From Fulvia fulva (Eukaryota > Ascomycota > Dothideomycetes > Mycosphaerellales > Mycosphaerellaceae), in NCBI RefSeq assembly GCF_020509005.1, contig NC_063013.1, positions 5,394,001-5,458,000 of the forward strand: 64,000 bases of DNA, read 5' to 3'. The notes under the pieces are model-generated. The model did no database searches and was not told where the DNA came from. It saw nothing but the letters and a program-made list of their open reading frames with translations. A program made the translations under genes and the position numbers. Numbering within the stretch: position 1 is the stretch's first letter; each line of letters starts with the position of its first letter. Below are positions 40,758 through 54,300 of this stretch, in pieces.

Positions 40758-41890
40758 ACGTGCTTCACCACCGAGCGGGCCACACCACCGAGCGGGCCAC
40801 TTTTGCCAAGAACTGTACCACTTCCACAGATACAGCTATGCAACCACCATTACAGCGTATATTGTCTTCAAACGAGGCCAAACTGACCTTAGCTGTCCAG
40901 GCCACGAAACGCGACGCGACAATCACGAATCGACTTGCTACAAAGGTATACGACGCGTCTCGAACTATACTAGGGTATCGATTAAATAGACGACCTCCTC
41001 GGGGTGACTGCGAGCCCAATTCGAAGAAGCTTATAGAGCTAGAAGAAAGGGTGATACTTGAGTACATACTCGAGCTAGATCTTAGAGGCTTCCCGCCATT
41101 AAAGGCTAGTCTACGAGCAATGGCCGATTTATTACTATAAGAGAAGGGTCTTAAGCCCGCTGGTCTCAATTGGACAGACAAGTTCATTAGGCGGTATCGT
41201 GAGCTAAAGGTTCGCATAACACGTAGATACGATCGTCAGCGAGCCCTAATAGAAGATCTAGACGTTATCGAGGAGTAGTTCTTACTTATACGTAATATAA
41301 AGGAGAAGTATAGCATCCTTAACTAGGACACCTACAACTTCGACGAGACAGGGTTTATAATAGGTGTCATCACGTCTTAGAGCGTCGTTACGGGTTTAGA
41401 AAGGCGTAGTAGAAAGAGGAAGGTCGTTTAACAGGGCAATAGAGAGGGAGTAGAGAGATAGCGTATTAGATAGCTCTTATACGAAGCAAGATTAGTAAGC
41501 TACGTAAGTCTAACGAGGCCCTTATATAGCGGGAAGTACGAAAGCGCAAGTATATTTAGTCTAGAGGGTCTCTAACCTTCGATAAGGCGTCGTAATTAAT
41601 ACCTCTAGAGGATACTAGGAGGTAGGAAGTGAGTAGTAAGTCGCTAGATAGTGTTCGGCTAGTACTAAGGCTATAACGCTATAAGCAATATAGCGAGTCG
41701 GGGTATAACGTACGCACCTATTAAGTAGACTCGCTAGATAGCTAAGAATCTAAAGAGGAGTTGTCCTCCTAGTAACGATTCTATAGGATGTCGTCGTATT
41801 AAGATACCGTCGTAATTAAAGTAGAAGTAGTATAGTTCTTAGTAAAAGTAGCCCGCTCGGTAGTATAGCCCGCTCGGTAGTAAAGCACGT
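40758..41890 (+). mobile_element. Fot-1: internally deleted Fot1/pogo-type DNA transposon
   Basis: A 1,133 bp element beginning ACGTGCTT and ending AAGCACGT, flanked by TA on both sides (40756-40757, 41891-41892). The terminal inverted repeats extend about 70 bp and contain a doubled CCGAGCGGGCCAC word. Full Fot1-like elements are near 1.8-2 kb; here the transposase middle is missing. The left ~230 bp is unmutated and the rest is RIPed. It lies inside the Copia-1 gag, so it is younger than that element. It cannot move on its own. Confidence 0.85.
40838..41830 (+). pseudogene. Fot-1 transposase remnant (HTH/CENP-B type, DDE core deleted)
   Basis: ATG at 40838 opens 101 codons (MQPPLQRILSSNEAKLTLAV, with ATKVYDASRTILGYRLNRRP and ELDLRGFPPLKASLRAMADL), the psq-type helix-turn-helix plus CENP-B-like DNA-binding start of pogo/Fot1 transposases. 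A TAA follows where Gln is expected. The frame can be followed through NWTDKFIRRY and DTYNFDETGF, the first catalytic Asp region. It then jumps to a C-terminal charged tail, so the central DDE region is lost. Confidence 0.8.
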
Positions 41891-42780
41891 TATTATATAT
41901 GTAAGTTAGCATAAACCTTGCTATACTTTGCCCTTATCTTAAGCTAGATCTCTCTAGCTTGTCTTATCTCTAATACCTTATCTTAGTTATCTTGTGATAG
42001 GTAGATAAAGATCTTATATCTCGCCTTTATATTTGCTTTCCTCCTAACTAGACTATATCTTAACTCTTTAAGTCTAGGTAAGGGATCTGATAACTTAGAT
42101 AGTATTAAGGAGCTAGGTGTGCTTAATAATAGATAGCTTATATCTATAACCTAAAGCACATCTTAAGCTTTAAGATAGTCTTATATTAATAAGAACTATT
42201 CCTCTAGTTGTCCTTAGTTAGGATAGGTACTACTCTCCTCCTACTAAGGGTACTATGTCTAGTTCCCTCTATACCTTTATATATAGGACAGGATAGCTAC
42301 CTATAGAAGAAAGGTATTCGTTCGTACGCGATCGGATCGATAGGAGGTGAACCAAACGCGAGGTTTATAGTAGAGAGAATAGCTATCTACTAGAAAGCGA
42401 GGAAAGTCGGTCGTAAGGATCGTGTTTCTAAGACACTGTCTATAGCTCTCTTAGGGGAGGGTGTTCTAAGACACTACGGCTCTCTTAGACGGAATAGTTA
42501 GTTAGTAAGGACAATACGATGTCCTAAGAGCAACTCTTCCTAGTAGGCTCGCCTACCTTTCTGGAGTATTACTATAGGCTTCTCTACTAACCCTCTAAGT
42601 TAGTCAAAGTCTAATAGTGCCTTACTAGGCTCTTTTACGACTAATATACACCTATAGCGAGCTATAGCTTCCTATATAATGCGGAGGCGGCCTCTAGTCT
42701 CCCCTTCCTTTTAGTATTATAGAGGAATAACTACTACGACTTTAATCTATAAGACCTAAAGGCTAATCCGGGCTTATAAC
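41891..42780 (-). mobile_element. Copia-1: gag N-terminal part and leader, RIPed
   Basis: RIPed continuation of the copia gag after Fot-1. No frame can be read reliably. The stretch ends at the primer-binding site beside the 5' LTR. Around 42,440-42,530 there are local repeats of tctaagacac and ctctcttag of unknown meaning. Confidence 0.6.
42769..42780 (-). promoter_or_regulatory. Copia-1 primer-binding site, half initiator-tRNA type
   Basis: gggcttataacc abuts the 5' LTR. Undoing one CA-to-TA change gives GGGCTCATAACC, the anticodon loop of fungal initiator tRNA-Met. Copia-like elements such as Ty5 and Drosophila copia are known to prime from a cleaved half of that tRNA. Confidence 0.7.
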
Positions 42781-42948
42781 CTATTAAATAGGTACGAATT
42801 ACGTAGCCGTAGAAGATAGGAATTACAGAATCTATAAATAAAGAAGGACCTAATAGGATAGCGTATATCTAAATATAGTATCGCTAGTTAATAGTATAGG
42901 TATTTTAGGAGGGATAGCTATACTTAGGACTTAACTAGTATAGACGAC
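42781..42948 (-). repeat. Copia-1 5' LTR, truncated and RIPed
   Basis: Aligns with the 3' LTR at 26961 for about 168 bp (tattaaataggtacga...acttaactagta), then the similarity stops. The outer U3 part of about 55 bp is missing or replaced, so no TSD can be compared. Confidence 0.75.
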
Positions 42949-43212
42949 TAACTACCCTAGTAAGTAAGGGCGCGCCTAGTGACCTTAGGATAGCTTACGC
43001 GTAGGTGTATATACTTGCCGGTCCGCGGGCCGTGAAATATATATAGTGATCCTAAAAGATAATAAATCTGAAATTTTTAGATTTCCGTATTTTCGCCTTA
43101 TAGAGAGATTCTTCGTAAATCCTAGCTTCCTACTAAGGTCGCCTCCTAACTATATATATCTCAGTAGTACCCCTATATACCCCCGCTACGTAATCAACTA
43201 TTAAAGGTTAAC
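42949..43212. other. RIPed spacer, unknown
   Basis: About 260 bp with RIP composition. The last 15 bp (ctattaaaggttaac, 43198-43212) recur at 48204-48218 and are the TSD of LINE-B2, so this stretch and 48,219-48,333 were once contiguous. Confidence 0.6.
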
Positions 43213-46200
43213 CTTATATTCTATATCAGAAATTAGACTATACCCGCGGATCGATCTCTACGCCAAAACAAGACACATTCGAAAGCTCTTATTAAGGCCA
43301 TTCTAACGATATATAAAGCAGGCCACTGCCCCTAGGACTAAGGGAGTTCTACCTTATTTAATCTAGACAGCTTGAAGCTCTCCTCACCCTGTTTCTTTAG
43401 CTCTAAACGCCGCGGAGGCGCCTAGCTACAGTAGGTAACTCCTAGGCAATAGTAGCCTAGGATACGGCACTAACGGCGCCTACGGCCCTATAGGCGAAGC
43501 CCCCCTAAGACAACTAGTAGCAACTTATAGAGGACGTAAAAAGTATAGAAACTAACGATCAGCTCCCTTACCGGTCTCTATAGGTAATGATCACTTAGCT
43601 ACGCACGGCGCTTATACTATCGTATTACCGAGGGCAATAAGAAATGAGGACGACGTCCTAGGCGATTAGTAAGGCCACCCGGAATCAACACCCCTATAGC
43701 TAGGCATCGGTCGCGGTATCGATACTAGGCCCCCGCCTAACGTACGATATAGTTACGATCCGTATTATAGTAAAGGAAGACTAGGCCGAAGTTACGAAGC
43801 TATCGAACAAGGAGCTCGCCTAACAAATTAACTAACTAGGGGTGGTCGTAGTGAACTAACAGTCTAACGGCACTCTATAGATCTATACTAGCTCTACTAC
43901 TACTAGGAGGCACCTAGAGGCACAGCTATAGTAGGCATCTAAGGTTGCGGCATTAGCGAAGGTCTTAACGAAACAATTTATGATCCTAGTCTACGACATG
44001 CCTAAGGAGTTTGACCTAACTAACTAGGGTCACCTACGCGCTCTCTAAGAGGACAACCCGGTCACTCTTAACTCTCTAATCTAGAAGGCGACTTAGCTCT
44101 ATAGGAAATGGCTAGAAGGAAAGAAGGCCTCGGCGCTAATAGTAGAGCTATAAGACGCGAAAGCGGCGGATCTAGCGATAGAACAAGGCCTAGTCTAGTA
44201 ATATAGCCTCAAGATAGTAGAAAAGTACTCCTTATCCTTTCGTGTCCTCTAATACTTCAAATGCCAACAGTATAGACACCAAACCTACACGTATAGAAAC
44301 AAGTAGGCCTGCTCGAACTGTATAGGAGACTATATGTCTAGGGACTATATATCGACTACGAGACGGTACGCGAACTGTCCGGGGCACTACCTATCGTATA
44401 GTACGGAATGCCTATAGCGGAAACTAGCGAAAAACAAGGCAATCACAAATAGAACCGTCGCCCTAAGATTCTACGGCGACCGTAAGGCTAGCCTATACCG
44501 GAACTAACTAGCGGCGGTCGGGTATAAGCGCCCTAGGCCCGAGAATAATATAAAGGATACGTAACCTAGGGCGTACGGGAGGCCACGTGCTCTACTAGCT
44601 ACGGCGAGGGAATCTAACTAGGCCCGGCTCCCCTTTAGTATATAGCTAATAGGCGTAGACTAGGACGTATAGGGTAGTAGGACATAGGACGATATAGAGG
44701 AAATGATTGTCGATACCGATAACTAGCCTCGACACGCTTAGTATTATCTAGTATAACGTCAACTATAGTAAGGATATAGTCTAGAACCATTTCCTACACG
44801 AGGCGGACCCGCGCGTCTACTACGTCCTTACAATCTAGGAGCTATAGATTAACCCGCACTATAAGAGACTAACGACCTATAAGTCACTAGGCTATACGAC
44901 ATGCCTACGAGGCGACGGCAGACCCCGTACGTACTTCTATGTCAGTAAGGACATACTAGAATCCGACTGGGAGGTAGTGTACTACGTAGACGAAGAAGGC
45001 GGGGGCGATATTACCTCCCTCTACGTAGGTAGCACCTAGATACACAACCTATATATACAACCGCTAGCCTCGAGGTCTAGCCGCGACCTAGGGGTCTATA
45101 GACACCTAGACAGTGCGCTTAAGAGACAAGGGTACCACATCGTAGTAGGAGACTTCAATATATACCACCCTTCCTAGGAAAGCCTTATATAGCCGCACCC
45201 TATAGCCGACGAAGTACTCGACTTAATAGCGAGTAACGCAATTGCCCTCAATACCCCGAAGGACCTAGGCACCTAGAAGAGAGGGGGACTCTAAGGCACG
45301 ATCGACCTCTCCTAGATCTTAGATAGCTACTACTACACGGTAACCTACTATAGGATCGAACATAAACTCGAGGCGTCGTCAGACTATATACTAGTCAGGA
45401 CCTCTATTACGACATAGATATAACGCACACTAGCGAGAACCCCTAAGCTAAACTAGGGAAAGGCCTACTAGGCCAACATCTAGGCGTACCTCGATAACTC
45501 TAAGAGGCTAGTCTAGATCGCGTAGTAGTAATACAATAGTAAAGACGAGATAGACGAAGTAGTCTAGGGGTTAACGGACGAAATTAGAAAAGCCACCTTA
45601 CTTCACGTTCCGCTTACCTAACTAACGATATAGTCTAAGCTATACTAGACGCCGGAGTGCACTACGGTAGTAAGAGAAGTAAGGAGAGCCCGCCGGGTAT
45701 AGACGAGTAGCTATAGCGAGGAGGCCTAGAACGTATATAGGGAGGTATACTAATAGAAGAAAGCTATAATACGAAGGGAGAAAGCAGTCGGCTAGAGGGC
45801 TATAGTAGAAGAAATCGCCGGTAAGCTAGAGAGGATATAGAAGCTAGCGAAATGGGCCCGATAGGACCCTATATAGGGCCCCTCCTTCTCTATCCTAGCG
45901 CTATAATCGCCTAGTAGCCCGGTTAGCGACCCCGAGGCTAGGGCGCGTCTACTAGCTAGCAAGTTCTTCCCGCCCCTAGTCGAGGCTAATCTAAGCGATA
46001 TAAACAGCTCTACTCCCCTAGCCCCTAGTATCGCGGTCTAATAGGAGGTGTCCGAGGGAGGAGTTACCGCTATACTAAGGAAGTTGCCGGCGAAGAAAGC
46101 CCCGGGGCCGGATAGGATCCTAAACGAGCTACTAAAGAAGTGTAGAGATCAACTAGCCCTAGTAGTTATAGCAATCTTTAACGCCTGCCTATAGACCGGA

Positions 46201-48203
46201 TACTACCCGATAGCTTTTAAACAATCGACGATAGTGGTCCTACGTAAGCCGTAGAAGGAAGACTATACGTAGGTGAAGTCGTACCGCCTAATTACGCTCC
46301 TTAACACTCTTAGGAAGGCGCTTAAGAAGCTGGTTACAACGAGACTCTCCGAGGCGGTAGAGGAACACTCCCTACTCCCGGACACCTAGATAGGTACGCG
46401 CCTATAGCGATCGACGCTATCCGCGATAGAACTTATTACCTCTTAGGTAAAGGCTATCTAGTATAAGAATAGGGACAAGGTGGCTTCCTTACTTAGCCTA
46501 GACATATCGGGAGCCTTCGACTACGTGTTATACCCGCGGCTACTCTATATCCTAAGGTCGAAAGGACTCCCTAAGTGGCTTGTTAACTTTGTACGGTCCT
46601 ACCTCCAAAACCGTAGTACGTCGATCCTAGTCGGCTAGTATAGAAGCCTATTTCAAGTAGTCTATACTAGAATCCCGTAAGGCTTAACGCTAGTACCTAT
46701 TCTATTCCTCTTCTTTATAGCGACGCTACTCCTAGCCCTAGAATCCTAGAACACCGCTACGAGCGGCTTCGTAGACGACATAAATATCCTAGCGTAGTCT
46801 TCCTCGACTAAGGAGAACTATAGGCTACTAGAAGAGAAACACAAGATCTGCGAGGACTAGGCTAGGAGGCACGGGGCTCGGTTTGCCCTAGAAAAGTACA
46901 ATCTAATACACTTTACGCGCCGGCCACGGTTCTACAATATATAAGCTTCTATCTAGATATAGGGGCATATAACTAACCCGGCAAATCAGCTTAGTATCCT
47001 CGGACTATAGGTGGACCCGGCGCTACGGTAGAGGAAGCACGTATAGGCAATATTACGGAAAGCTAAATAGAATATAGCATTATACTAGAGGCTTACTACG
47101 TCTATATAGGGGGCGGACTTCCGGTAGTTACGACTTCTATATACGGCTATTATACGGCCGGTCCTTACCTATAGTAGCCAAGTATAGTCCTTAGGCGAGA
47201 GGGCCTACCTATCGAAGGGACTCGTCGCGCCGCTAGCGAAGATCTAAAACTAATGCCTAAGGAAGGTCACCGGGGTATATAAGTCGACACTAACGAGGAT
47301 GCTTAAGTACGAGACCGCTATACCGCCGATCGACCTATATATCTAGGGACTACGGACCTCCTACTAAGGCAAGTCGGTACAGTACCTAGTATAGAAGGTT
47401 ATCGCTAGTATAGCCGTAAGGGCCCGCGAATTAGTACTAGCGTATAGGGGCATTCGACCCGGAAACGAGCCGAACTACCGGGTAAGGGACGAATAGCTAG
47501 TAATACAATAGGAAGGTAAGAAATCGATTATAGAGCAACTATAGAAAGAGAGGTAGAACAACCAGGTTGTAGGGTATAGTAGACGCCCTTAGCTAGCGGG
47601 ACAATCTAAGGAATAGTTAGCTACAAAATCCGCGGTTAAGCACCCCCCGAAGCTTATCTACTACCGCCTTACGAGGGTATAGAGTAGTATAGTAACCTAA
47701 CTACGAAGCGAACATATCGGCCTCTAGGGGTACCTATTATAGAGGAAGGTTCTAGGATACACGAATACTAGCTACCCCTACGGCTATCGCTCCTAGAACG
47801 TACGGTACGCACTCCTCGTCTATCCGAGGTAGTTATAAGGAAGGGGGGAGTGGATAGTAAAGGCGAGGAACCGGACGATTAGGGCACTTCTTAACAACGC
47901 TAAGGACCTACGGCGCATTACGAACTAGATACTAGAGAAGGGCTAGCTAGAACAGTACCGCCTAGTAGGAGTAGTATAGGAAGAGAGGATACGACGTAGC
48001 GCGACGAGACCGGCTAGGAGCGGGGGCTAACGGGGTAGTGACATAGACTACGTACGTTTAGTAGGAAAGCTAATCTAGATAAGGAGAAGTTAGGGGCGGG
48101 AAGGGTTTTTACCTATTCGGGTTTCCCTTTGTATATAACAATAGATATATACCTGTATAGGCCGGATAGGGTCCTAGAACAGGGAAATGACAAATCTATC
48201 TAT
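43213..48203 (+). mobile_element. LINE-B2: full-length RIPed LINE, plus orientation
   Basis: A 4,991 bp element bounded by the 15 bp TSD ctattaaaggttaac. The 3' end has the tail atctatctat. Reading stops as former Gln/Trp, ORF1 remnants show knuckles near 44,240-44,430 (FKCQQYRHQTY, ACSNCIGDYMSRDY). ORF2 has an endonuclease from ~44,740 (ITSLYVGST, HIVVGDFNIYHPS) and an RT at ~46,050-46,900 (LLSLDISGAFDYV, GFVDDINILA). Dozens of TAG stops make it dead. It is the most complete copy for reconstructing the family. Confidence 0.9.
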
Positions 48204-48218
48204 CTATTAAAGGTTAAC

Positions 48219-48333
48219 GAGATTCGACGCGCAAATTTCAGGGTCTAGAGGGTGCCCTTAGCTCGTTAATATATCCTCCCCTATTACGAAACTGTCCCTA
48301 GTTGCACCTCTACTACGCCTATCATAAACTAAG
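48219..48333. other. RIPed spacer between LINE-B2 and Gy-B2
   Basis: 115 bp of unidentified RIPed sequence ending in ctaag (48329-48333), the TSD of Gy-B2 that recurs at 54624-54628. Confidence 0.6.
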
Positions 48334-51300
48334 TGTTATAGTCTCCCTATAGAGTATATAGAAGGTAGGGACAGAAGAGCCTTAGAGTGCTTAGAAGTCG
48401 TTAAGAAGTGAAAGTCTAGCTTAGTATATAAGCGCTAAGAATTATATACCCCGTAATATTTACTACGGGACCTAGCCCTCCAAATTCACTACTCTACTAA
48501 ACCTTAATAGATTCACTTCGGCTCGTAACTATATAACTCACGGCACTCCCGCGAGTACCCGCGACTACGCTAGACCCTAGAAGAAATACGTAGAAGACTC
48601 GGAACGTAGGGTAGGTTAGAATAAGGTTTTGAGTAAAGCTACTAAGCGCGGCTTCGTACGGGTTAGCCCTATTAATACGGGGACACGTACTTACAAGGGT
48701 CGCGTATAAATATCTAGCCTTCCCTAGGCCTCTCTTACTTTCTTCGTCTTTCGTTTTATATAGTAATTATACTATACCCTTTATATCTACACTTCGTACC
48801 TACATTCTCGCTTTTACTCTTATATCTTATAGGCTAGGCTCTCGCCCTAATATCACGAAAGACTAACAAACCGTCAACTACTCGAGTCATCCTTATAGGT
48901 GACTACGCTACCGATAGAGGTGTTAACCTCGATAACTAAGACACTCTATTCCACTTTAGTAAGTGGGCTAATATCCCCTTCTCGAACGCCGCTACCTTCG
49001 GTACCTAGGTAAACGCTAACCCCGATACCGCCTACGCTCTTATTAACCGTACCGTCTTCTCTTTCCGCGAGACCGCCTAGTAGGTCGAGCAAGTAAACAA
49101 CTAAGTAATATACCTTTAAGATATTATAAACACCTTCTAGAACCTCGCCCCGTACGCCGACGATAACCGCCGCTAGTACTTCTCTAAGAAGGTTAACGAC
49201 CTAGACGAGTTCGACGGTAATAAGAGCAAGTTTAAGGTATTTAAGACATAGCTCACTATTAAGCTATTAGCTAATGCCGACTACTTTCCGTAAGAGAAGG
49301 ACAAGGTTACGTACGTCTTCTCCCTCCTTCGGGGAGACGCCGCGGCTTAGGTATAACACTATATCGACAACGCTACGTAGACTATCGGCTACCCGGACGT
49401 CCTTACCTTAATATAGGACCTCCGTGCTACCTTTAGTAATCTAGACCGTAGAGCCACCGCCTAGAACGCTATCTATAACCTCCTCTAGAAGAATAAGAGC
49501 TTCGCCGAGTACCTCGCGGCCTTTAACCGCGACATTGGGTTTACCGGCTATAACGAAGAGACTAAGAAGAGTACTCTCCGCCGTGGCCTATTAGTAGAGC
49601 TTCTTCGAGCCCTCGAGGACAGAGACGTCGGTACTATAAGCTTCTGTAAACTCGTCGAGACCTACTAGCGCCTCGACTCTAATATAAAATATACCGCCTC
49701 TCTCCTTACTTCCCGTTCTTAAGGTCGTTAGCCTCGTAGTCCCGGAAGCCACTTCGCTACTCTACTAGGCGCCGCCGCTCCTACGGCTCTCCCTCCCGTC
49801 TCTATAGGTAACGCTATAGATCTTAGCGCTAGTACCGCCGTCCCTCGAGTCTAGGGCCTCGTTAACGGTAAGCTTACTCCCGAAGAGAAGCTTCGCCGTC
49901 GCTAGGCCGGACTCTGTACCTACTACGGCGGTCTAGGCTATATCGTAGCTAACTGTCCGTAGCTCGCTACCCGTAACGCCTATAACCCGGTTCGCGGCGC
50001 TATCGGCGCTATCGAGCCTACTCCTACTACTCCCGCTAAGTAGGAAAAAGCCTAGGTCTTCCTTATCGACGCGATAAAGACTAAGAATAACGTTTACCGA
50101 AAGTGAAGAGAGGAAGGAAGTTAAGGATTAATATAGTATAGCTAGACCTATACGACGAGACGGGCAAGGACTACGCTTATAAACCGTTCGTTACGAATGT
50201 AAATATCGGCTTAAAGAAACTCTCTTCTTCCAATCTCACTCTTATAGACACTAGCGTACTAGGCGAGTCTTTTATAGACTATAAACTCGCGACCTCTCTT
50301 AACCTCGAACCCTAGGAACTAAAGTACCCTCGTACCCTTGAACTCTTTAACGGTACGGAGACTACTACTAGTAAGATTACTTATGTTATATATACGTTAA
50401 TTACCCTCGGAGGCAAGCGTATATCGATCACTAGCTTCCTTACGTCCCTACCGTATTAGAAGTTTATCCTCGGCCTCCCCTAGTTTTGACGATACTAACC
50501 TATTATCGACTAGACTTCCCTTACTATTAGCTTCCCTCTAGAAGCTCCTCCGGTACCTCCGCCTTCTCCGCCGCCTTAGCGCGGTCCTAAGTATACTAAG
50601 ATCTTCTAGGTAAACGCCGCTACCTTCACTACTACTACTAAGTAGCCTAAAGCTTAAGTCTTCGCCGCCTCTCTCCGCGATATTAACATCGCCCGCGAGA
50701 AGCTCGATAAGAAGCGTACACCTACCGACCCTACTACGAAGGTCCCTCCTTAGGCATACTCTATCCTCTACGTATTCGATACTAAAGCCGTAGACGAGCT
50801 ACCTCCTCATCGCCCTTACGACTATAAGATTAAGCTAGAAGAAGGTATAGAGACACCGTTCGGACCGCTATATTCTATATCCCGAGAAGAGCTTATCGTC
50901 CTTAAGAGATACCTCGAAGAGAACCTAAAGAAGGGGTTTATTCGAGCGAGTCGTTCTAGCGCTAGTAGTCCCGTTATATTCGTTAAGAAGCCCGGCGGTA
51001 GTCTACGCTTCTACGTAGACTACCGAGGCTTAAACGCTATTATAAAGAAGAACCGCTACCTAATACCGTTAATTTAGAAGACGCTCGAGCGCCTCTCTAT
51101 AGCTAAGTACTTTACTAAGCTCGATGTTATTGCTACGTTTAATAAGTTACAAATAGTAGAAGGACACGAGTATCTTATAGCCTTCCGTACTCGCTATAGG
51201 CTATTCGAGTCGCTCGTTATACCCTTCGGCGTTTATAACGGGCCTAGTACCTTCTAGAACTTTATTAACGACATCCTTTAGGAGTTCCTCGATCAGTTCT

Positions 51301-54300
51301 ATACTACCTATATCGACGACATCCTAGTCTATAGCGAGACTAAGGAGGAGCACCGCGAGTACGTCTATAAGGTCCTTTAGAAGCTCGTAGACGCCGGCTT
51401 ATAGCTCGTTATCAATAAGTACGAGTTTAAGAAGACCGAAGTCAAGTTCCTTAGTTTGATTATCACTATAGACGGCATTAAGATAGACTAAGAGAAGATC
51501 GACGCTATCGTTAAATAGGATGCTCCTACAAACGTTAAGGAGGTCTAGGGTTTCCTAGGCTTTACTAACTTCTACCGCCGCTTTATCTACGCATTCTCGG
51601 GCGTAGTACGCCCTTTAACGAAGCTTACGCGTAAGGGTAAGAAGTTCGCCTAGACCAACGAATGCTAGGAGGCTTTTGACTTGCTCAAAGCGAAGTTTGT
51701 TAAGAACCCGCTTCTATACCACTTCGATTTCGAACTAGAGACCCGTATAGAGACTAACGTATCCGACGGCGTAGTAGGCGGTATCCTACTATAACGCCGC
51801 TCGCCTAAATCTCCCTAGTTACCTATCGCCTTCCTCTCTAAGAAGATGACCGCTACGGAGTATAACTACGAGATCTACGATAAGGAGCTTCTTGCTATCG
51901 TTAAAGCTTTTAAAGAGTAGCGCCCCGAGCTCGAAGGCTCTACTATACCCGTCTAAGTAAGCTCCGACTATAGAAACCTTGTCTACTTTATAAAGAGCAA
52001 GCTACTTAATCGTCGCTAGGCCCGCTAGAGCGAGTTCCTCTCCCGGTTCAACTTTATAATCTCGTATACGCCCGGTAAGGCCAACTCGATAGCCGACGCC
52101 CTTACCCGCCGCCCTAGTAACTCTCTAATTAATCGAAGAGGGGGCCGGCAAATCGTAGAGTAACAAGTTATTAAAGAGTATAACCTCTCTTCCGAGCTTC
52201 GAGAGTACCTATCGAACGGCTAGCCTACGCTCGCCGCTTCCTTTACTACTCTCGTACTCGCTCCTACCTACCTTAACGAGAGTGACGATAAATCCGAGCC
52301 TAAAGAATACGCCTCGGACGCTAAGGACTTGAACGACGATAAAGAGGGCTTAGTAACGACCGACAGCTTATCCGAATCAGACTTTAAGGAGTTTAATAAT
52401 AAGGAGTAACCTAAAGGTATTATAGCACGAGTACGAATAGCGTACGATACCGACCTAGACGCCTAAGAGTTAGTTTAGGCCCTTAAATCTAGCGCGAGGA
52501 CATTCCCGGGCTTCTCGCTATCTAAGTACGAGCTCTAGGAAGGTGTCGTCTACTTCCGTAAGAAGCTTTACGTACCGTAGCCCGAAGGCTCTAATATCCG
52601 AGCTAAGATTCTTTAAATCGTCTACGACTCCGCCTCTAGGTGTCACCTAGGCGTAGCTAAGACCTAAAAGCTCCTCGCTAGGTATTACTAGTAGCCGTAT
52701 TCCTAGAAGGACGTCCGCCGCTACGTACTAAACTACGCTACTTACCGAAGAGCTAAAGCTAACCGCTACCGCCCCTACGGTCTCTTATACCCTCTCCCGG
52801 CTCCTAATCGTCCGTAGAAGCACATCACGATAGACTTTATTACCGATCTTCCTTACGGTAAGACCTTTAGCGGCGTAAAAGTAAAGGCCCTTCTAGTAAT
52901 CGTGGACCGGTACTCTAAGGACCGGTATATAATCCCGTGCTAGAGCATAACCGTAAAGGAGACTACTCGCTTGTTCTACGAATTCGTCTAGCGCTTTTAA
53001 GGCCTCCCGGATAGTATCACCTCTAATAGAGGCTCCTAGTTCATCTCGTATTTCTAGAAGCGTCTATATACTATCCTAGGTATTAAGTATAGCCTCTCGA
53101 CTAGCTTTTAGCTATAGACCGACGGCTAGACCGAAATTACGAACGCTATCCTCGGGTAGGTCCTTCGTTACTTCGTCGACTACTACTAGAAGGATTGGCC
53201 TTAGTATATCCCTACGGTAGAGTTCGCTACTCGTAACTAGGACTCGGAGACTACTAGCTACTCTCCCTTCTATACTACGAGAGGTTACTACCCTCGTATA
53301 GGTATAGAACTAGAAGAACCTCTCCCGCCTACCGAAGACATAAACAAGTAAGTAGTAGACGAGTTTGCTACTATACTCTTATAGATCTATAAAGAAGTTT
53401 ACGACGAGATAGTATACGTATAAGCAATCTACGAGGATCAAGCTAATCGTCGTCGCTAGCTAGCTCCCGACTACTAAGTAGGCGATATAGTCTACCTTAA
53501 CTCTAAGAACATCAAGACGGACCGCCCCTCTAAGAAGCTAAACTAGAAGAACCTAGGTCCTTTTGAGATCACCGAGCGTATTAGTTTATACGCCTACCGT
53601 CTAGCTCTTCCTACGAACATAAAGATCTACGACGTCTTCTATCCCGTACGCCTTCGGCCGTCGGCTAAGGACCTATTCCCGAACCAAAACTAAGACATAC
53701 TAGGTCCTCCCGATAGTGTAGAAGTCGACGAGCCTATTAACCTACCTTCTAACGACTATGCCGTCCGTAAGATCCGGGGAATCCGCGTAGAGCCTAACGA
53801 CGTTAAAGGACTACCGCCGATTAAGTATAAAGTCGAATAGTAAGGTTGCCCTATATAGGATACCTTATAGGAACCTATCTAACATATCATCTTTAATCGT
53901 TAAGTAATCGAAGAATAATACGCCCGCGTAGACGGCCTAGAAGTTAATATCGGTAGGCTCTTCAAATCTAAGCTCTTCGACGGGGCTTACTAATAGTGTA
54001 TCGACTATAATATTAGGCCTAGGCCTAGTACTAAAGCTGAACATCCTCGATATATAGAACTACTACGGCTTTGTAGGAGCTTAGCTTTGTTCGGGGGGGG
54101 CTACTGTTATAGTCTCCCTATAGAGTATATAGAAGGTAGGGACAGAAGAGCCTTAGAGTACTTAGAAGTCGTTAAGAAGTAAAAGTCTAGCTTAGTGTAT
54201 AAGCGCTAAGAATTATATACCCCGTAATATTCACTACGGGACCTAGCCCTTCAAATTTACTACTCTACTAAACCTTAATAGATTCACTTCGGCTTGTGAC

